A DNA stretch of 64,000 nt from Ipomoea triloba (lineage: Eukaryota > Streptophyta > Magnoliopsida > Solanales > Convolvulaceae), in NCBI RefSeq assembly GCF_003576645.1, contig NC_044925.1:14128649-14192648 (forward strand), read 5' to 3'. Within the stretch, counting starts at the first letter, position 1, and each line of letters opens with the position of its first letter. A model generated the notes under the pieces. It did not search any database. It saw only the letters and a list, made by a program, of their open reading frames with translations, and was not told the DNA's origin. Positions 1 through 10,575 of the stretch are shown here, piece by piece. Made by a program: the position numbers and the translations under genes.

Positions 1-143
1 TTTTACGGTTCGTGACCGGTACGTAGGTTCGCAGCTTAATAACAACTATACTCACTTATAAAAATTCTTTTGAAATATCTGAAGATCATAACTTAGGAAT
101 GTCAACGCCTTAGGATAATGTTAATAAAATACGGGGTATTACA
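1..143 (-). mobile_element. F1-family gypsy LTR, 5'-terminal part (copy L1)
   Basis: Read on the minus strand, this piece starts TGTAATACCCCGTATTTT at 143 and runs out of the window. The same sequence opens the LTR at 27054 and closes the minus-strand LTR at 44732. It contains the F1 CpG-rich block (about 5-37). It interrupts the 3' region of the Copia element, because the Copia sequence resumes at 144 without a gap. The other end and the target duplication (144-148 is gctcc) lie outside the window, so solo or full-length status is unknown. Confidence 0.85.
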
Positions 144-270
144 GCTCCGCAATCTGTTCACCCTTCGTTGATTCTGGATAGTTTTCTCCTTGAAAATCTT
201 TGGACTTGACTGCCGGTTTCTTTCCTCTATAAAAGAATGGAACATCATCTTTTCCTTTCTTTTTCTCCAT
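144..270 (-). CDS. Start of a third Copia ORF (possible SIRE env-like ORF), truncated
   Basis: An ATG at 270 opens a lysine-rich frame (beginning MEKKKGKDD) that stays open for about 42 codons until the F1 LTR insertion at 143, where a stop is created at once. It lies about 200 bases downstream of the RNase H stop and before where the 3' LTR should be, the place where SIRE-lineage elements carry an env-like ORF. No env feature (signal peptide, membrane span) is visible in so short a piece, so the identity rests on position only. Confidence 0.35.
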
Positions 271-470
271 GGGAAGTTGATGATATGAACTTCTGAAAGA
301 AACCCTCTTATTTATAGCCCAATAAGGTTACCACTGTTGAGTCACGGGATGCAATATGAATGACCATTCAATGCTTGTGTAACTCCAAAGCTGCCATAAA
401 GTTGATGAAACCGCTCCTCACATGCGAAACAGTTCATGGCACTAAATACAAGAAGATAAGATTTGACCAT

Positions 471-1487
471 TCATCCCAATTCTATCATTCCCAATTCTAA
501 CCTTAGTTGAGAGAATCTATTCTCACTTAATGCTTTTGTGAAAATATCTGCAAGTTGCTCCTCTGTCGCAACATATACTAAAGTTATGTCCTTTTTCTCA
601 ACATGGTCTCGGATGAAGTGATATTTGATATCAATGTGTTTCGTCCTGGAATGTAACACTGGATTCTGAGTGATAGCTATGGCACTTGTGTTGTCACACA
701 TAATCTTAACCTCTTTACATTCAACACCATAATCCAGTAATTGTTGCTTCATCCATAAAATCTGAGCACAGCAACTTCCAGCTGCTACATACTCTGCCTC
801 AGCGGTGCTTGTAGCTATCGAATGCTGTTTCTTGCTAAACCATGAGACAAGTCTTCCACCTAGAAACTGACATGTCCCTGATGTGCTTTTTCAATCTATT
901 TTACAGCCGGCAAAGTCCGCATCTGAATAACCCATAAGTTCGAAAGATCCACCTCTCGAATACCAAAGCCCAACACTTTGCGTACCTTTGAGATATCTAA
1001 GGATCTTTTTAGATGCATTTAAGTGACTTTCCTTAGGACTTGCCTGAAACCTAGCACATACACCTACTGCAAAGGATATATCTGGTCTACTAGCAGTTAA
1101 ATAGAGAAGAGATCCGATGATACCTCGATATGTAGTTTGATCGACCTCTCGACCTTCACTGTCGACATCGATACGTAGAGAGGTTCCCATGGGTACTTTG
1201 ACTGAGGATTTCCCTTCTATATTGTATTTTCTGAGCAGATCCTTGGTGTATTTTTCCTGATTGATGAAGATGCCTTCTTTAAGCTGTCTCACTTGTAATC
1301 CAAGGAAGTAGTTTAGTTCTCCCATCATGCTCATCTCGAACTTCCCTTTCATCAATCTGGAGAACTTCTCGCACAAGTCTGGATTGGTGCTTCCAAAAAT
1401 GATATCGTCCACATAGATTTGCACCAATAAGATGTGATCCCCGTCCTTAATTCTAAACAATGTTTTGTCCACTAGGCCTTTGGTGAA
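471..1487 (-). pseudogene. Copia reverse transcriptase palm and RNase H
   Basis: Minus-strand reading gives the reverse transcriptase palm with catalytic YVDD in VQIYVDDIIFG, then MGELNYFLGLQ, the LYLTASRPDI block and GYSDADFAGCKID. An in-frame TGA at 891-893 follows directly. The same frame reopens with the RNase H region (the SKKQHSIATSTAEAEY block near 780-830, then MCDNTSAIAI and KHIDIKYHFIRDHV) and ends at 471. The TGA sits where related proteins have Arg, so a CGA to TGA change is likely. A one-base deletion near 1487 shifts this block out of frame with the upstream reverse transcriptase part. The product would copy retroelement RNA in virus-like particles; this copy is inactive. Confidence 0.85.
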
Positions 1488-2055
1488 CCACACTGAAGTA
1501 GAAAAGAGGATAAGGTATCATACCAAGCTCTCGGAGCTTGTTTTAAGCCGTAAAGTGCCTTCTTTAATTTGTATACTTTGTCAGCTCCCACGTCCTTCAA
1601 GAAACCCGGAGGTTGTTCAACGTACACCTCTTCTTCGAGAAGTCCGTTCAGAAAAGCGCTCTTGACATCCATTTGATATACCTTAAAGTCTTTGAAGGCG
1701 GCATATGCGAGAAAGATGCGTATGGCTTCGAGACGTGCCACTGGAGCGAAGGTTTCATCAAAATCTATTCCTTCCTCCTGACAATAGCCTTTTGCAACAA
1801 GTCTGGCTTTGTTCCTAACAATAACTCCATCCTCATTCATCTTGTTTCTGAAAACCCACTTTGTACCAATGACATTCTGATGGTGAGGTCTCGGAACTAG
1901 TTCCCAAACATCGTTCCGTTCAAGCTGATGAAGTTCCTCTAGCATGGCTTGCACCCAATCTGGATCACATAGAGCCTCTTCGATCACCTTAGGCTCTATT
2001 TGAGATAGAAAGTAAGCAAACATGCTTTCTCTGTATGCTGATCTGGTTCGAACTC
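1488..2055 (-). pseudogene. Copia reverse transcriptase, N-terminal part
   Basis: The frame carries the canonical Copia RT opening: [40 protein letters not shown], then [27 protein letters not shown] and [13 protein letters not shown]. It then leaves frame near 1487, where one base is missing compared with the continuation of the domain. Upstream it runs into a single N at 2056, beyond which the same segment starts again. The reading therefore cannot be followed continuously into the integrase. The domain assignment is firm; the intact gene structure is not recoverable here. Confidence 0.85.
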
Positions 2056-2056
2056 N

Positions 2057-2384
2057 CTCGGAACTAGTTCCCAAACATCGTTCCGTTCAAACTGATGAAG
2101 TTCCTCTTGCATGGCTTGCACCCAATCTGGATCACATAGAGCCTCTTCGATCACCTTAGGCTCTATTTGAGATAGAAAGTAAGCAAACATGCTTTCTCTG
2201 TATGCTGATCTGGTTCGAACTCTGTCACGTACATCTCCAATCACTTGATCAGCAGGGTGACTTCTCAGCCATCTTAGGTCGGGTTGTGGCTCCTCAGTTG
2301 ATACTTCCGTTGAAGGTTGAGATGTGGGTTGAACATCTATGTTCTGGATTTGATCAACTGAGTCAGGAGCTTTCTTCTTGGTAG
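2057..2384 (-). repeat. Repeated Copia hinge/RT segment between two single Ns
   Basis: After the N at 2056 the sequence returns to the segment seen from about 1890 (shift about 167) and continues further upstream in the Copia reading, into the hinge with DLRWLRSHPADQ. It ends at the N at 2385. A few differences separate the copies (for example Gln for Leu in the AMQEELHQ block). It is either an unmerged contig end from a related copy or a real local repeat; the N boundaries favour the former. Confidence 0.7.
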
Positions 2385-2385
2385 N

Positions 2386-4387
2386 CATTCATCTTGTTTC
2401 TGAAAACCCACTTTGTACCAATGACATTCTGATGATGAGGTCTCGGAACTAGTTCCCAAACATCGTTCCGTTCAAACTGATGAAGTTCCTCTTGCATGGC
2501 TTGCACCCAATCTGGATCACATAGAGCCTCTTCGATCACCTTAGGCTCTATTTGAGATAGAAAGCAAGCAAACATGCTTTCTCTGTATGCTGATCTGGTT
2601 TGAACTCTGTCACGTACATCTCCAATCACTTGATCAGCAGGGTGACTCTTCAGCCATCTTAGGTTGGGTTGTGGCTCCTCAGTTGATGCTTCCGTTGAAG
2701 GTTGAGATGTGGGTTGAACATCTATGTTCTGGATTTGATCAACTGAGTCAGGAGCTTTCTTCTTGGTAGACTCTTCATCATCTGATTCTGACTGGAGTTC
2801 CGCTACGTCTCGAACTATCGACTGTTCTCTTCGAGAGGCAAGTTTGATCTCTCGATAGACTCTGGCTGATCTTCCTCAGCTGCTTCCGTTGTCTTTGATG
2901 GTTGATCTGTCGATGCCCTTTCATCAAAGGTAACATGTATGGACTCTTCAACCACCAAACTCCGCTTGTTGAAGACTCTGAATGCTTTGCTTGTCGATGA
3001 GTATCCCTGAAATACTCCATCATCTGCCTTTTCTTCAAAAGTTCTTCGTTGAGCCTTCCCATTGTTGTGGATATAGCATTTGCACCCGAATGTGTGGAAG
3101 TGGCTTACATTCGGTTTTCTTTCATTCCACAACTCATATGGAGTCTTTCCAACTCCTTTCACGATCAAGGACCGATTTTGGGTATAGCACGCTGTGTTGA
3201 TTGCTTCTGCCCAAAATCCTTGTGATATGTTGGCTTGCGAGAGCATGGTCCTTGCGGCTTCTTTGAGAGTTCTGTTCCTTCTTTCAGCAACCCCGTTTTG
3301 TTGAGGCGTTCGAGCAGCTGACAGTTGATGATGAATCCCGTTCTCGTTGCAGTAGCTCTCGATTACTTGATTAACGAACTCTCCACCTTGATCTGACCGG
3401 ATCTTTAGTATCGAGACATCCTTTTCAACTTGAACTTGCTTCAAAAGATTTGGCAGGGCAATTTTTGTCTCGTTTTTCTTGGTTAAGAACACGGTCCATG
3501 TGAATCTTGTGTAGTCATCTACTACCACAAGAGTATACTTCTTTCCCTTTATGCTGGGTGGATCTACTGGGCCAAATAAGTCCATGTGAAGAAGGCTTAA
3601 TGGTCTAGTGGATGATGTCTCGGCTTTGCTCTTGAAAGAAGATTTGATCTGTTTGCAACGTTGACATGCCTCACAAATTTTATTCTTTCGAAACGTCACT
3701 TTGGGCAGTCCTTCCACTAGGTTCCTCTTAGTAAGTTTGTTGATAGTCTTGAAGTTCAGATGACTAAGCTTACTATGCCAATCCCAGCATAAATCTTCCT
3801 TGCTCCTTGCTAGCATACATAGGGATGGTTTTGCAGACCTCCAATCCACTATATACATGTTTCCTTTCCTTGCTGCTTCCAAGACGACTTCGAGAGATTC
3901 CTCGCTCATAATCTGGCATTTGCTTTTGGTGAAGATAACTTTGTAGCCCTTGTCACAGAACTGGCTTGTACTAAGGAGATTGAACTTGAGCCCTTCAACG
4001 TAGGATACTCCCTTAATAACCAGAATGACTCCATCCTCATTCATCTTGTTTCTGAAAACCCACTTTGTACCAATGACATTCTGATGATGAGGTCTCGGAA
4101 CTAGTTCCCAAACATCGTTTCGTTCAAACTGATGAAGTTCCTCTTGCATGGCTTGCACCCAATCTGGATCACATAGAGCCTCATCGATCACCTTAGGCTC
4201 TATTTGTGATAGAAAGCAAGCAAACATGCTTTCTCTGTATGCTGATCTGGTCCGAACTCTGTCACGTACATCTCCAATTACTTGATCAGCAGGGTGACTT
4301 CTCAGCCATCTTAGGTCGGGTTGTGGCTCCTCAGTTGATACTTCCGTTGAAGATTGAGATGTGGGTTGAACATCTATGAACTGGATT
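2386..4387 (-). pseudogene. Copia integrase and hinge with RT fragments, duplicated block 1
   Basis: Read on the minus strand, the block begins with an RT N-terminal piece, passes an in-frame junction at about 4021-4026, and continues into the GAG-pre-integrase and integrase regions. Visible motifs are the zinc-binding H/H and CEACQRC pair, LLHMDLFGPVD (first catalytic Asp), IRSDQGGEF (second Asp) and NGVAERRNRT (catalytic Glu). It then reaches the hinge, and the long frame breaks near 2815. Further RT pieces follow down to the N at 2385. From 2679 on, the sequence is nearly identical to 4389-6097 (shift 1710), pointing to an assembly duplication. Confidence 0.75.
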
Positions 4388-4388
4388 N

Positions 4389-6097
4389 TCAGTTGATACT
4401 TCCGTTGAAGGTTGAGATGTGGGTTGAACATCTATGTTCTGGATTTGATCAACTGAGTCAGGAGCTTTCTTCTTGGTAGACTCTTCATCATCTGATTCTG
4501 ACTGGAGTTCCGCTACGTCTCGAACTATCGACTGTTCTCTTCGAGAGGCAAGTTTGATCTCTCGATAGACTCTGGCTGATCTTCCTCAGCTGCTTCCGTT
4601 GTCTTTGATGGTTGATCTGTCGATGCCCTTTCATCAAAGGTAACATGTATGGACTCTTCAACCACCAAACTCCGCTTGTTGAAGACTCTGAATGCTTTGC
4701 TTGTCGATGAGTATCCCTGAAATACTCCATCATCTGCCTTTTCTTCAAAAGTTCTTCGTTGAGCCTTCCCATTGTTGTGGATATAGCATTTGCACCCGAA
4801 TGTGTGGAAGTGGCTTACATTCGGTTTTCTTTCATTCCACAACTCATATGGAGTCTTTCCAACTCCTTTCACGATCAAGGACCGATTTTGGGTATAGCAC
4901 GCTGTGTTGATTGCTTCTGCCCAAAATCCTTGTGATATGTTGGCTTGCGAGAGCATGGTCCTTGCGGCTTCTTTGAGAGTTCTGTTCCTTCTTTCAGCAA
5001 CCCCGTTTTGTTGAGGCGTTCGAGCAGCTGACAGTTGATGATGAATCCCGTTCTCGTTGCAGTAGCTCTCGATTACTTGATTAACGAACTCTCCACCTTG
5101 ATCTGACCGGATCTTTAGTATCGAGACATCCTTTTCAACTTGAACTTGCTTCAAAAGATTTGGCAGGGCAATTTTTGTCTCGTTTTTCTTGGTTAAGAAC
5201 ACGGTCCATGTGAATCTTGTGTAGTCATCTACTACCACAAGAGTATACTTCTTTCCCTTTATGCTGGGTGGATCTACTGGGCCAAATAAGTCCATGTGAA
5301 GAAGGCTTAATGGTCTAGTGGATGATGTCTCGGCTTTGCTCTTGAAAGAAGATTTGATCTGTTTGCAACGTTGACATGCCTCACAAATTTTATTCTTTCG
5401 AAACGTCACTTTGGGCAGTCCTTCCACTAGGTTCCTCTTAGTAAGTTTGTTGATAGTCTTGAAGTTCAGATGACTAAGCTTACTATGCCAATCCCAGCAT
5501 AAATCTTCCTTGCTCCTTGCTAGCATACATAGGGATGGTTTTGCAGACCTCCAATCCACTATATACATGTTTCCTTTCCTTGCTGCTTCCAAGACGACTT
5601 CGAGAGATTCCTCGCTCATAATCTGGCATTTGCTTTTGGTGAAGATAACTTTGTAGCCCTTGTCACAGAACTGGCTTGTACTAAGGAGATTGAACTTGAG
5701 CCCTTCAACGTAGGATACTCCCTTAATAACCAGAATGACTCCATCCTCATTCATCTTGTTTCTGAAAACCCACTTTGTACCAATGACATTCTGATGATGA
5801 GGTCTCGGAACTAGTTCCCAAACATCGTTTCGTTCAAACTGATGAAGTTCCTCTTGCATGGCTTGCACCCAATCTGGATCACATAGAGCCTCATCGATCA
5901 CCTTAGGCTCTATTTGTGATAGAAAGCAAGCAAACATGCTTTCTCTGTATGCTGATCTGGTCCGAACTCTGTCACGTACATCTCCAATTACTTGATCAGC
6001 AGGGTGACTTCTCAGCCATCTTAGGTCGGGTTGTGGCTCCTCAGTTGATACTTCCGTTGAAGATTGAGATGTGGGTTGAACATCTATGAACTGGATT
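4389..6097 (-). repeat. Near-identical copy of 2679-4387, probable assembly duplication
   Basis: The 1.7 kb after the N at 4388 repeats 2679-4387 with a constant shift of 1710 and only an isolated difference near the N (gatact against gatgct at 2688). The right end continues smoothly into single-copy Copia sequence, as expected if two overlapping contigs were joined with one N instead of being merged. A recent tandem duplication in the genome is the alternative. Confidence 0.75.
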
Positions 6098-6531
6098 GGA
6101 TCAACTGAGTCAGGAGCTTTCTTCTTTGTAGACTCTTCATCATCTGATTCTGACTGGAGTTCCGCTACGTCTCGAACTACCGACTGCTTGTCTTCGAGAG
6201 GTAAGTTTGATCTCTCGATAGACTCTGGCTGATCTTCCTCAGCTGCTTCCGCTGACTTTGATGGTTGATCTGTCGATGCCCTTTCATCAAAGGAAACATG
6301 TATGGACTCTTCAACCACCAATCTCCGCTTGTTGAAGACTCTGAATGCTTTGCTTGTCGATGAGTATCCTTGAAATACTCCATCATCTGCCTTTTCTTCA
6401 AAAGTTCTTAGTTGAGCCTTCCCATTGTTGTGGATATAGCATTTGCACCCGAATGTGTGGAAGTGGCTTACATTCGGTTTTCTTCCATTCCACAATTCAT
6501 ATGGAGTCTTTCCAACTCCTTTCACGATCAA
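4525..6531 (-). pseudogene. Copia frame with IN tail, hinge, RT start, then integrase again
   Basis: A 668-codon frame without any N reads, from its N-terminus, the integrase tail (KTPYELWNGRKPNVSHFHTF), hinge, RT opening ([16 protein letters not shown]), then directly GAG-pre-integrase (IKGVSYVEGLKFNLLSTSQ) and a whole integrase with DDE motifs and a second integrase tail and hinge. The joint is at about 5731-5736. A normal Copia order is PR-IN-RT-RH, so this is an in-frame internal duplication, or an assembly chimera that happens to keep frame. The product is not expected to be functional. Confidence 0.75.
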
Positions 6532-7517
6532 GGACCGATTTTGGGTATAGCACGCTGTGTTGAGAGCATGGTCCTTGCAGCGTCCTTGAGAGTTCTGTTC
6601 CTTCTTTCAGCAACCCCGTTCTGTTGAGGCGTTCGAGCAGCTGACAACTGATGACGAATACCGTTTTCGTTGCAGTAGCTCTCGATAACTTGATTAACGA
6701 ACTCTCCACCTTGATCTGACCGAATCTTTAGTATCGAGACATCCTTTTCAACTTTAACTTGCTTCAAAAGATTTGGCAGGGCAACTTTTGTCTCGCTTTT
6801 CTTGGTTAAGAACACGGTCCATGTGAATCTTGTGTAGTCATCTACTACCACAAGAGTATACTTCTTTCCCTTTATGCTGGGTGGATCTACTGGGCCAAAT
6901 AAGTCCATGTGAAGAAGGCTTAATGGTCTAGTGGATGATGTCTCGGCTTTGCTCTTGAAAGAAGATTTGATCTGTTTGCAACGTAGACATGCCTCACAAA
7001 TTTTATCCTTTCGAAACGTCACTTTGGGCAGTCCTTCCACTAGGTTTCTCTTAGTAAGCTTCTTGATAGTCTTGAAGTTCAGATGACTAAGCTTACTATG
7101 CCAATCCCAACATAAATCTTCCTTGCTCCTTGCTAGCATACATAGGGATGGTTTTGCAGACCTCCAATCCACTATGTACATGTTTCCTTTCCTTGCTGCT
7201 TCCAAGACGACTTCGAGAGATTCCTCGTTCATAATCTGACATTTGCTTTTGGTGAAGACAACCTTGTAGCCTTTGTCACAGAACTGGCTTGTACTAAGGA
7301 GATTGAACTTGAGCCCTTCAACGTAGGATACTCCCTTAATAACCAGCTCATTCTTTTGAATTTCACCAACAGCTTTTGTGCGTCCCTTCTTCTCGTTGTC
7401 GCCAAATGTCACCAAGGGACCTTCGATAGGTTGGATGTTCTCTAGCAGTGTTAGATTTCCCGTCATATGTCTCGAACATCCACTGTCAATGAACCACACG
7501 TCCCTGGTGTCCTGCAA
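6528..7517 (-). pseudogene. Copia protease and integrase (pol N-terminal part)
   Basis: The frame opens upstream of a Copia protease active site (FIDSGCSRHMTG; the catalytic Asp is in DSG), then GAG-pre-integrase, the integrase zinc finger (HSKLSHLNF, KICEACLRCK) and the core with HMDLFGPVD, IRSDQGGEF and NGVAERRNRT. Near 6557 a 40-base stretch present in the other integrase copies (3201-3240 region) is missing. That shifts the frame and ends this ORF early, with the integrase tail continuing in another frame from 6531. The integrase would insert element cDNA; this copy is broken. Confidence 0.85.
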
Positions 7518-7522
7518 GGAAA

Positions 7523-8170
7523 TTAAGCAAGTTTAGGTACCCAAACTTTGGGTCCTGGTTGGTTAGTGAGTTTAGGCATCCATTTATACCTTGGACCCAT
7601 TATTCCGGGCCTAGGTGCAATGTAGCCATTGTACGTTTGATAATCATAAGGAATGCTAGCAAAGGTTTTGGGCCTCTTTGGTGCATAAATCAACTTAGGT
7701 ATAGACTTTTCGATCGGCTTATGCACCATGCCTTTCATACGCTGTTTGATAATGTGAAATTGCTGAAAGTGAGGTTTCTTCCAGAAATTGTGATTCGATG
7801 ACCAATTCTCACTAGATGGATAGAGTCTGCCTTTCTCCATCCGTGAGTTCCTAACTGTGTGGATCTCAGACCTTCCATATTTGCCTTGAGGCGCATTATA
7901 TGGAATGTAGCTTCTTTTGTACTTGGAATGGCCTTGCGAGAGATAGCTGGGTGATCTCTCGATATTGTTTACCCGGCCATTCTTCGTAGCTTTCCTATAC
8001 CTTCCATTGCTGGTGTACAGGGACGGTTTATGAATAGCTACTCTGGTCTTTTCTATTAGTCCTTTATGACCTATATTTGGTTTGGGTTGAGATCCTCCAT
8101 TTCTTGAAGTTCCCGAACCATTGGTCTGCTTATCTCTCGAGAGACTGTTCCGACGAAACCCGAGACCGGT
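7523..8170 (-). pseudogene. Copia gag-pol linker (gag C-terminal region)
   Basis: A basic, Asn/Ser-rich frame on the minus strand runs from about 8170 to a TAA near 7523, including a PKLIYAPKRPKTF block. It lies between the gag ORF ending at 8175 and the protease. The protease frame is shifted by -1 relative to this one and overlaps its last codons, so gag and pol are in different frames here. Whether that is the native arrangement or a later indel cannot be told from one copy. No enzymatic domain is visible. Confidence 0.6.
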
Positions 8171-8174
8171 TCTG

Positions 8175-9173
8175 TCATTTGCTGGAGGAATTAGTGTATG
8201 ATGCTATGACCTTTCTAAGATTAAGCTCTCTGGTCTCTCGAGCTTTGCACTCTTCAGTCAGTAGGATTACTTTAGCTTCTAACTCACTTACTTTGAGAGT
8301 TAGCTCTGAATTCTCTTTCGAGACGTTCTTAAGCATATCTCTTTCAGCGGTTAGCTTGTTGTTTTCTTCCCTAATTTTGGCATGAGTGCTGTTAGCGATT
8401 TTGAGGTTCCTTCTGATCAATTCCATAGTCTCGAAGGGGTCCTCATCGCTTCTAAATGAAGAACATTGAGAAGTAGAAATAGAGCAGCGAGATGTGGAAG
8501 GGGAGGTTACCTCATTATTGATAGCCATGAAGCATTGATCCTCCTCTTCTGTAGTGTATAAGCAGATGAGCCCCCTCTCATCCTCTGAGCTGCTGCTGCT
8601 ATCACTGGAGCTCGATGTCTCGGACTCCTCGATTGTCTTCTCGAGTTCCTCAGCAACAAGCGCCTTCCTGCGCAGGTATGTCTTTGTTTCTCCCTTGAGG
8701 CTACCTTTGGCTGGCCTCTCTCTGGATTCCTCTTTTCTTCTGGAATCCTTGCCTTCCTGACCTTGATGCTTGCTTACTGGTGGGTAAGGGCATTCAGCCT
8801 TGAAGTGCCCTGGCCTCCTGCAGTTGTAGCATAGACCTTGATCTTCTTCCTCCATTCTTCTGGATGTGTATCTCTCATTTTTCCTTATTGAGGAGGAAGG
8901 TGAACTTGTATTGCTTTCCGGTGTCTTCTTCATGAACTTCCTGAATTTTCTCATGAAGAAAGCAAACTGTTCGTCAGATAAAAAATCAGTGGGATTAGGA
9001 TCTGACCTTGAGGAGGTGGTTGGTTGGTCCGCAACCAGTGCCACATTCCGTCTGTCCACCACGTCCTCATCTCTCGGAAACATCTCAAATTCGAAGGCTT
9101 TGAGATCTCTGAACAGTTGGTCGGTTGTGGTTTTCTTCAAATCCCTGTGATCACGCATTGTGATCACCTTCAT
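8175..9173 (-). pseudogene. Copia gag, nucleocapsid part with CCHC zinc knuckle
   Basis: This 332-codon frame contains a retroviral-type zinc knuckle CYNCRRPGHFKAEC (about residues 118-131), acidic/serine-rich stretches, and a C-terminal region rich in Glu, Lys and Leu that looks like a coiled coil (about residues 255-320). Gag packages element RNA and builds the virus-like particle. The Met at 9173 is not the true start: an in-frame TGA near 9191-9193 separates this frame from the gag N-terminal half in the same register, again where Arg is expected. The long gag fits SIRE/Maximus. Confidence 0.85.
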
Positions 9174-9194
9174 TTCCCACTCCTTGGTAAGGCC

Positions 9195-9690
9195 TCATAA
9201 GACCTTCAGATTTAGCTCCTTTTGTGGAATCTCCTTCTCGAGATCACTGATCTCTATTGATAGCTTCATGAAACGAGATTCCATGCTGTCGATGCTTTCC
9301 CCTGGCTTCATCTTGAAGTCCTCGAACTTCTTCATGGCCACGGTGAGCTTGTTCTCCTTTTCCTGTTCGTCACCTTCACCAATTAACATCAAAGTATCCC
9401 ATACCTCTTTCACCGTTTTGCACTTTCTTACTTTTGGGAAGATGGTTTCGTCTATAGCTCTGAAGAGAATATCCTTGGCAATGTTGTCCAGGTTGTTTCT
9501 CTTCCTATCATCACTTGTCCATTCTTCCCTAGGTTTGGGGACATACTTTGGTGTATCCCTGGTTTGCTCAGCAGCCGTGTTTATCATCATGATCTTGACT
9601 GGTCCAGATGTTATAACTTCGGCCATCTCATCATGGAGGGCTGATAGATACGCAAGCATGCGTGTTTTCCAGTCATCGAACCTGCTAAGA
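9195..9690 (-). pseudogene. Copia gag, N-terminal half
   Basis: The minus-strand frame reads FDDWKTRMLAYLSALHDEM and continues through VRKCKTVKEVWDTL, EKENKLTVAMKKFEDFKM and ESIDSMESRFMKL, the classic plant Copia gag (UBN2-like) pattern. It stops at a TGA at about 9191-9193, after which the knuckle-bearing half continues in the same frame. The first codons before FDDW are unclear: an ATG about 80 bases upstream is in a different frame. The annotated right edge is therefore approximate. Confidence 0.8.
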
Positions 9691-9823
9691 TCAAAGAGAA
9701 GATGTCTGACAACATGCTATCCATATTAGAAAAATTATCTCGTGCTTTGAAAACTTTTAAAAGATTTTTCAAAGAAGGATCTCTAGGCAATATAAACAAA
9801 GGTTTATATCGATCAGAGAACTT

Positions 9824-9835
9824 GCTCTGATACCA
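9824..9835 (-). other. Copia primer binding site (initiator tRNA-Met type)
   Basis: The minus strand reads TGGTATCAGAGC two bases after the LTR end at 9838. This is the standard plant Copia primer site, complementary to the 3' end of initiator tRNA-Met. It fixes the element orientation and the inner LTR edge. Confidence 0.9.
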
Positions 9836-10199
9836 ATTGTTGGTCCCAAGGGGATGGGGTACAAGTCTAGAGGGGGGGGGGTGAATAGACTTGTATAAGA
9901 TTTTGCAAATCTTTTCGACCTCTCGTGTATATTGAACTAAGGATGTTTCAGTTCGATACCTCACGAGGAGAAGACAAAGTTTTATGCGCAGCGGAAAAGT
10001 TATCCCCTTTTAGTTAGCACGAGTTTGAGTTAGTTCGAGAGGTGTGTTTATGTGCAGTGCAATCGAGTGGTTAGCGAGAGATAAATACAGAAAGTAAATG
10101 CGAGAAAGATTTTTAAGTGGTTCGGCCAACCCACCTACGTCCACTCTTCTTCCAGAAACTCCCTGGAAGGATTGCACTAAAACTTCCCTTTTTAGTACA

Positions 10200-10331
10200 A
10201 TATCGAGCGCTTGAGCTTTGATCACGAAGCCCGCCTCAAGCCTCAGGTTTTTCGCCCCGCTTCTTGTTACTCCACCTATCGAGCACTTGAGCTTTGATCA
10301 CCAAGCCCGTCTCAAGCCTCAGGATCTTCAC
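10200..10331. repeat. Imperfect tandem duplication in the Copia LTR
   Basis: Two copies of a roughly 55-base segment (tcgagc-cttgagctttgatca at 10202 and 10280, ending in ctcaagcctcagg) lie about 78 bases apart with a few substitutions. They fall in the transcribed part of the LTR. Confidence 0.7.
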
Positions 10332-10565
10332 AAGACAGCTCCCAGGTTACTCNATAAACTTTGATGTAGAGCAGCTTAGGTCACCTTCTAGATGTGTAGC
10401 AGTTTAAGCTATGTAACTCTCTCAAACACTAAGATGTGTTTTCTCGCTGTTTTTGAATATCAGGATGATATTCCAAATTTAGCACTTGCACTTGAACGTT
10501 TGAATCAGACACCTCTTTCTAATTTTCCAACTCTGTTCTTTTTTTTTTGGTTTGTGTCTTCACGT

Positions 10566-10575
10566 CCTTTTTATA
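10566..10575 (-). promoter_or_regulatory. Putative TATA box of the Copia LTR
   Basis: The minus strand reads TATAAAAAGG inside the LTR, about 850 bases from its 5' end. It would place transcription start near 10535-10540 and so define U3 as about 10540-11418. No transcript evidence is available. Confidence 0.5.

Noticed and set aside
2778..3062. 94-codon minus-strand frame repeated at 4488
   Set aside because: Out-of-frame shadow of the Copia integrase tail and hinge.
8866..9150. Plus-strand frames opposite Copia gag
   Set aside because: Antisense shadows of a coding region with clear gag motifs.
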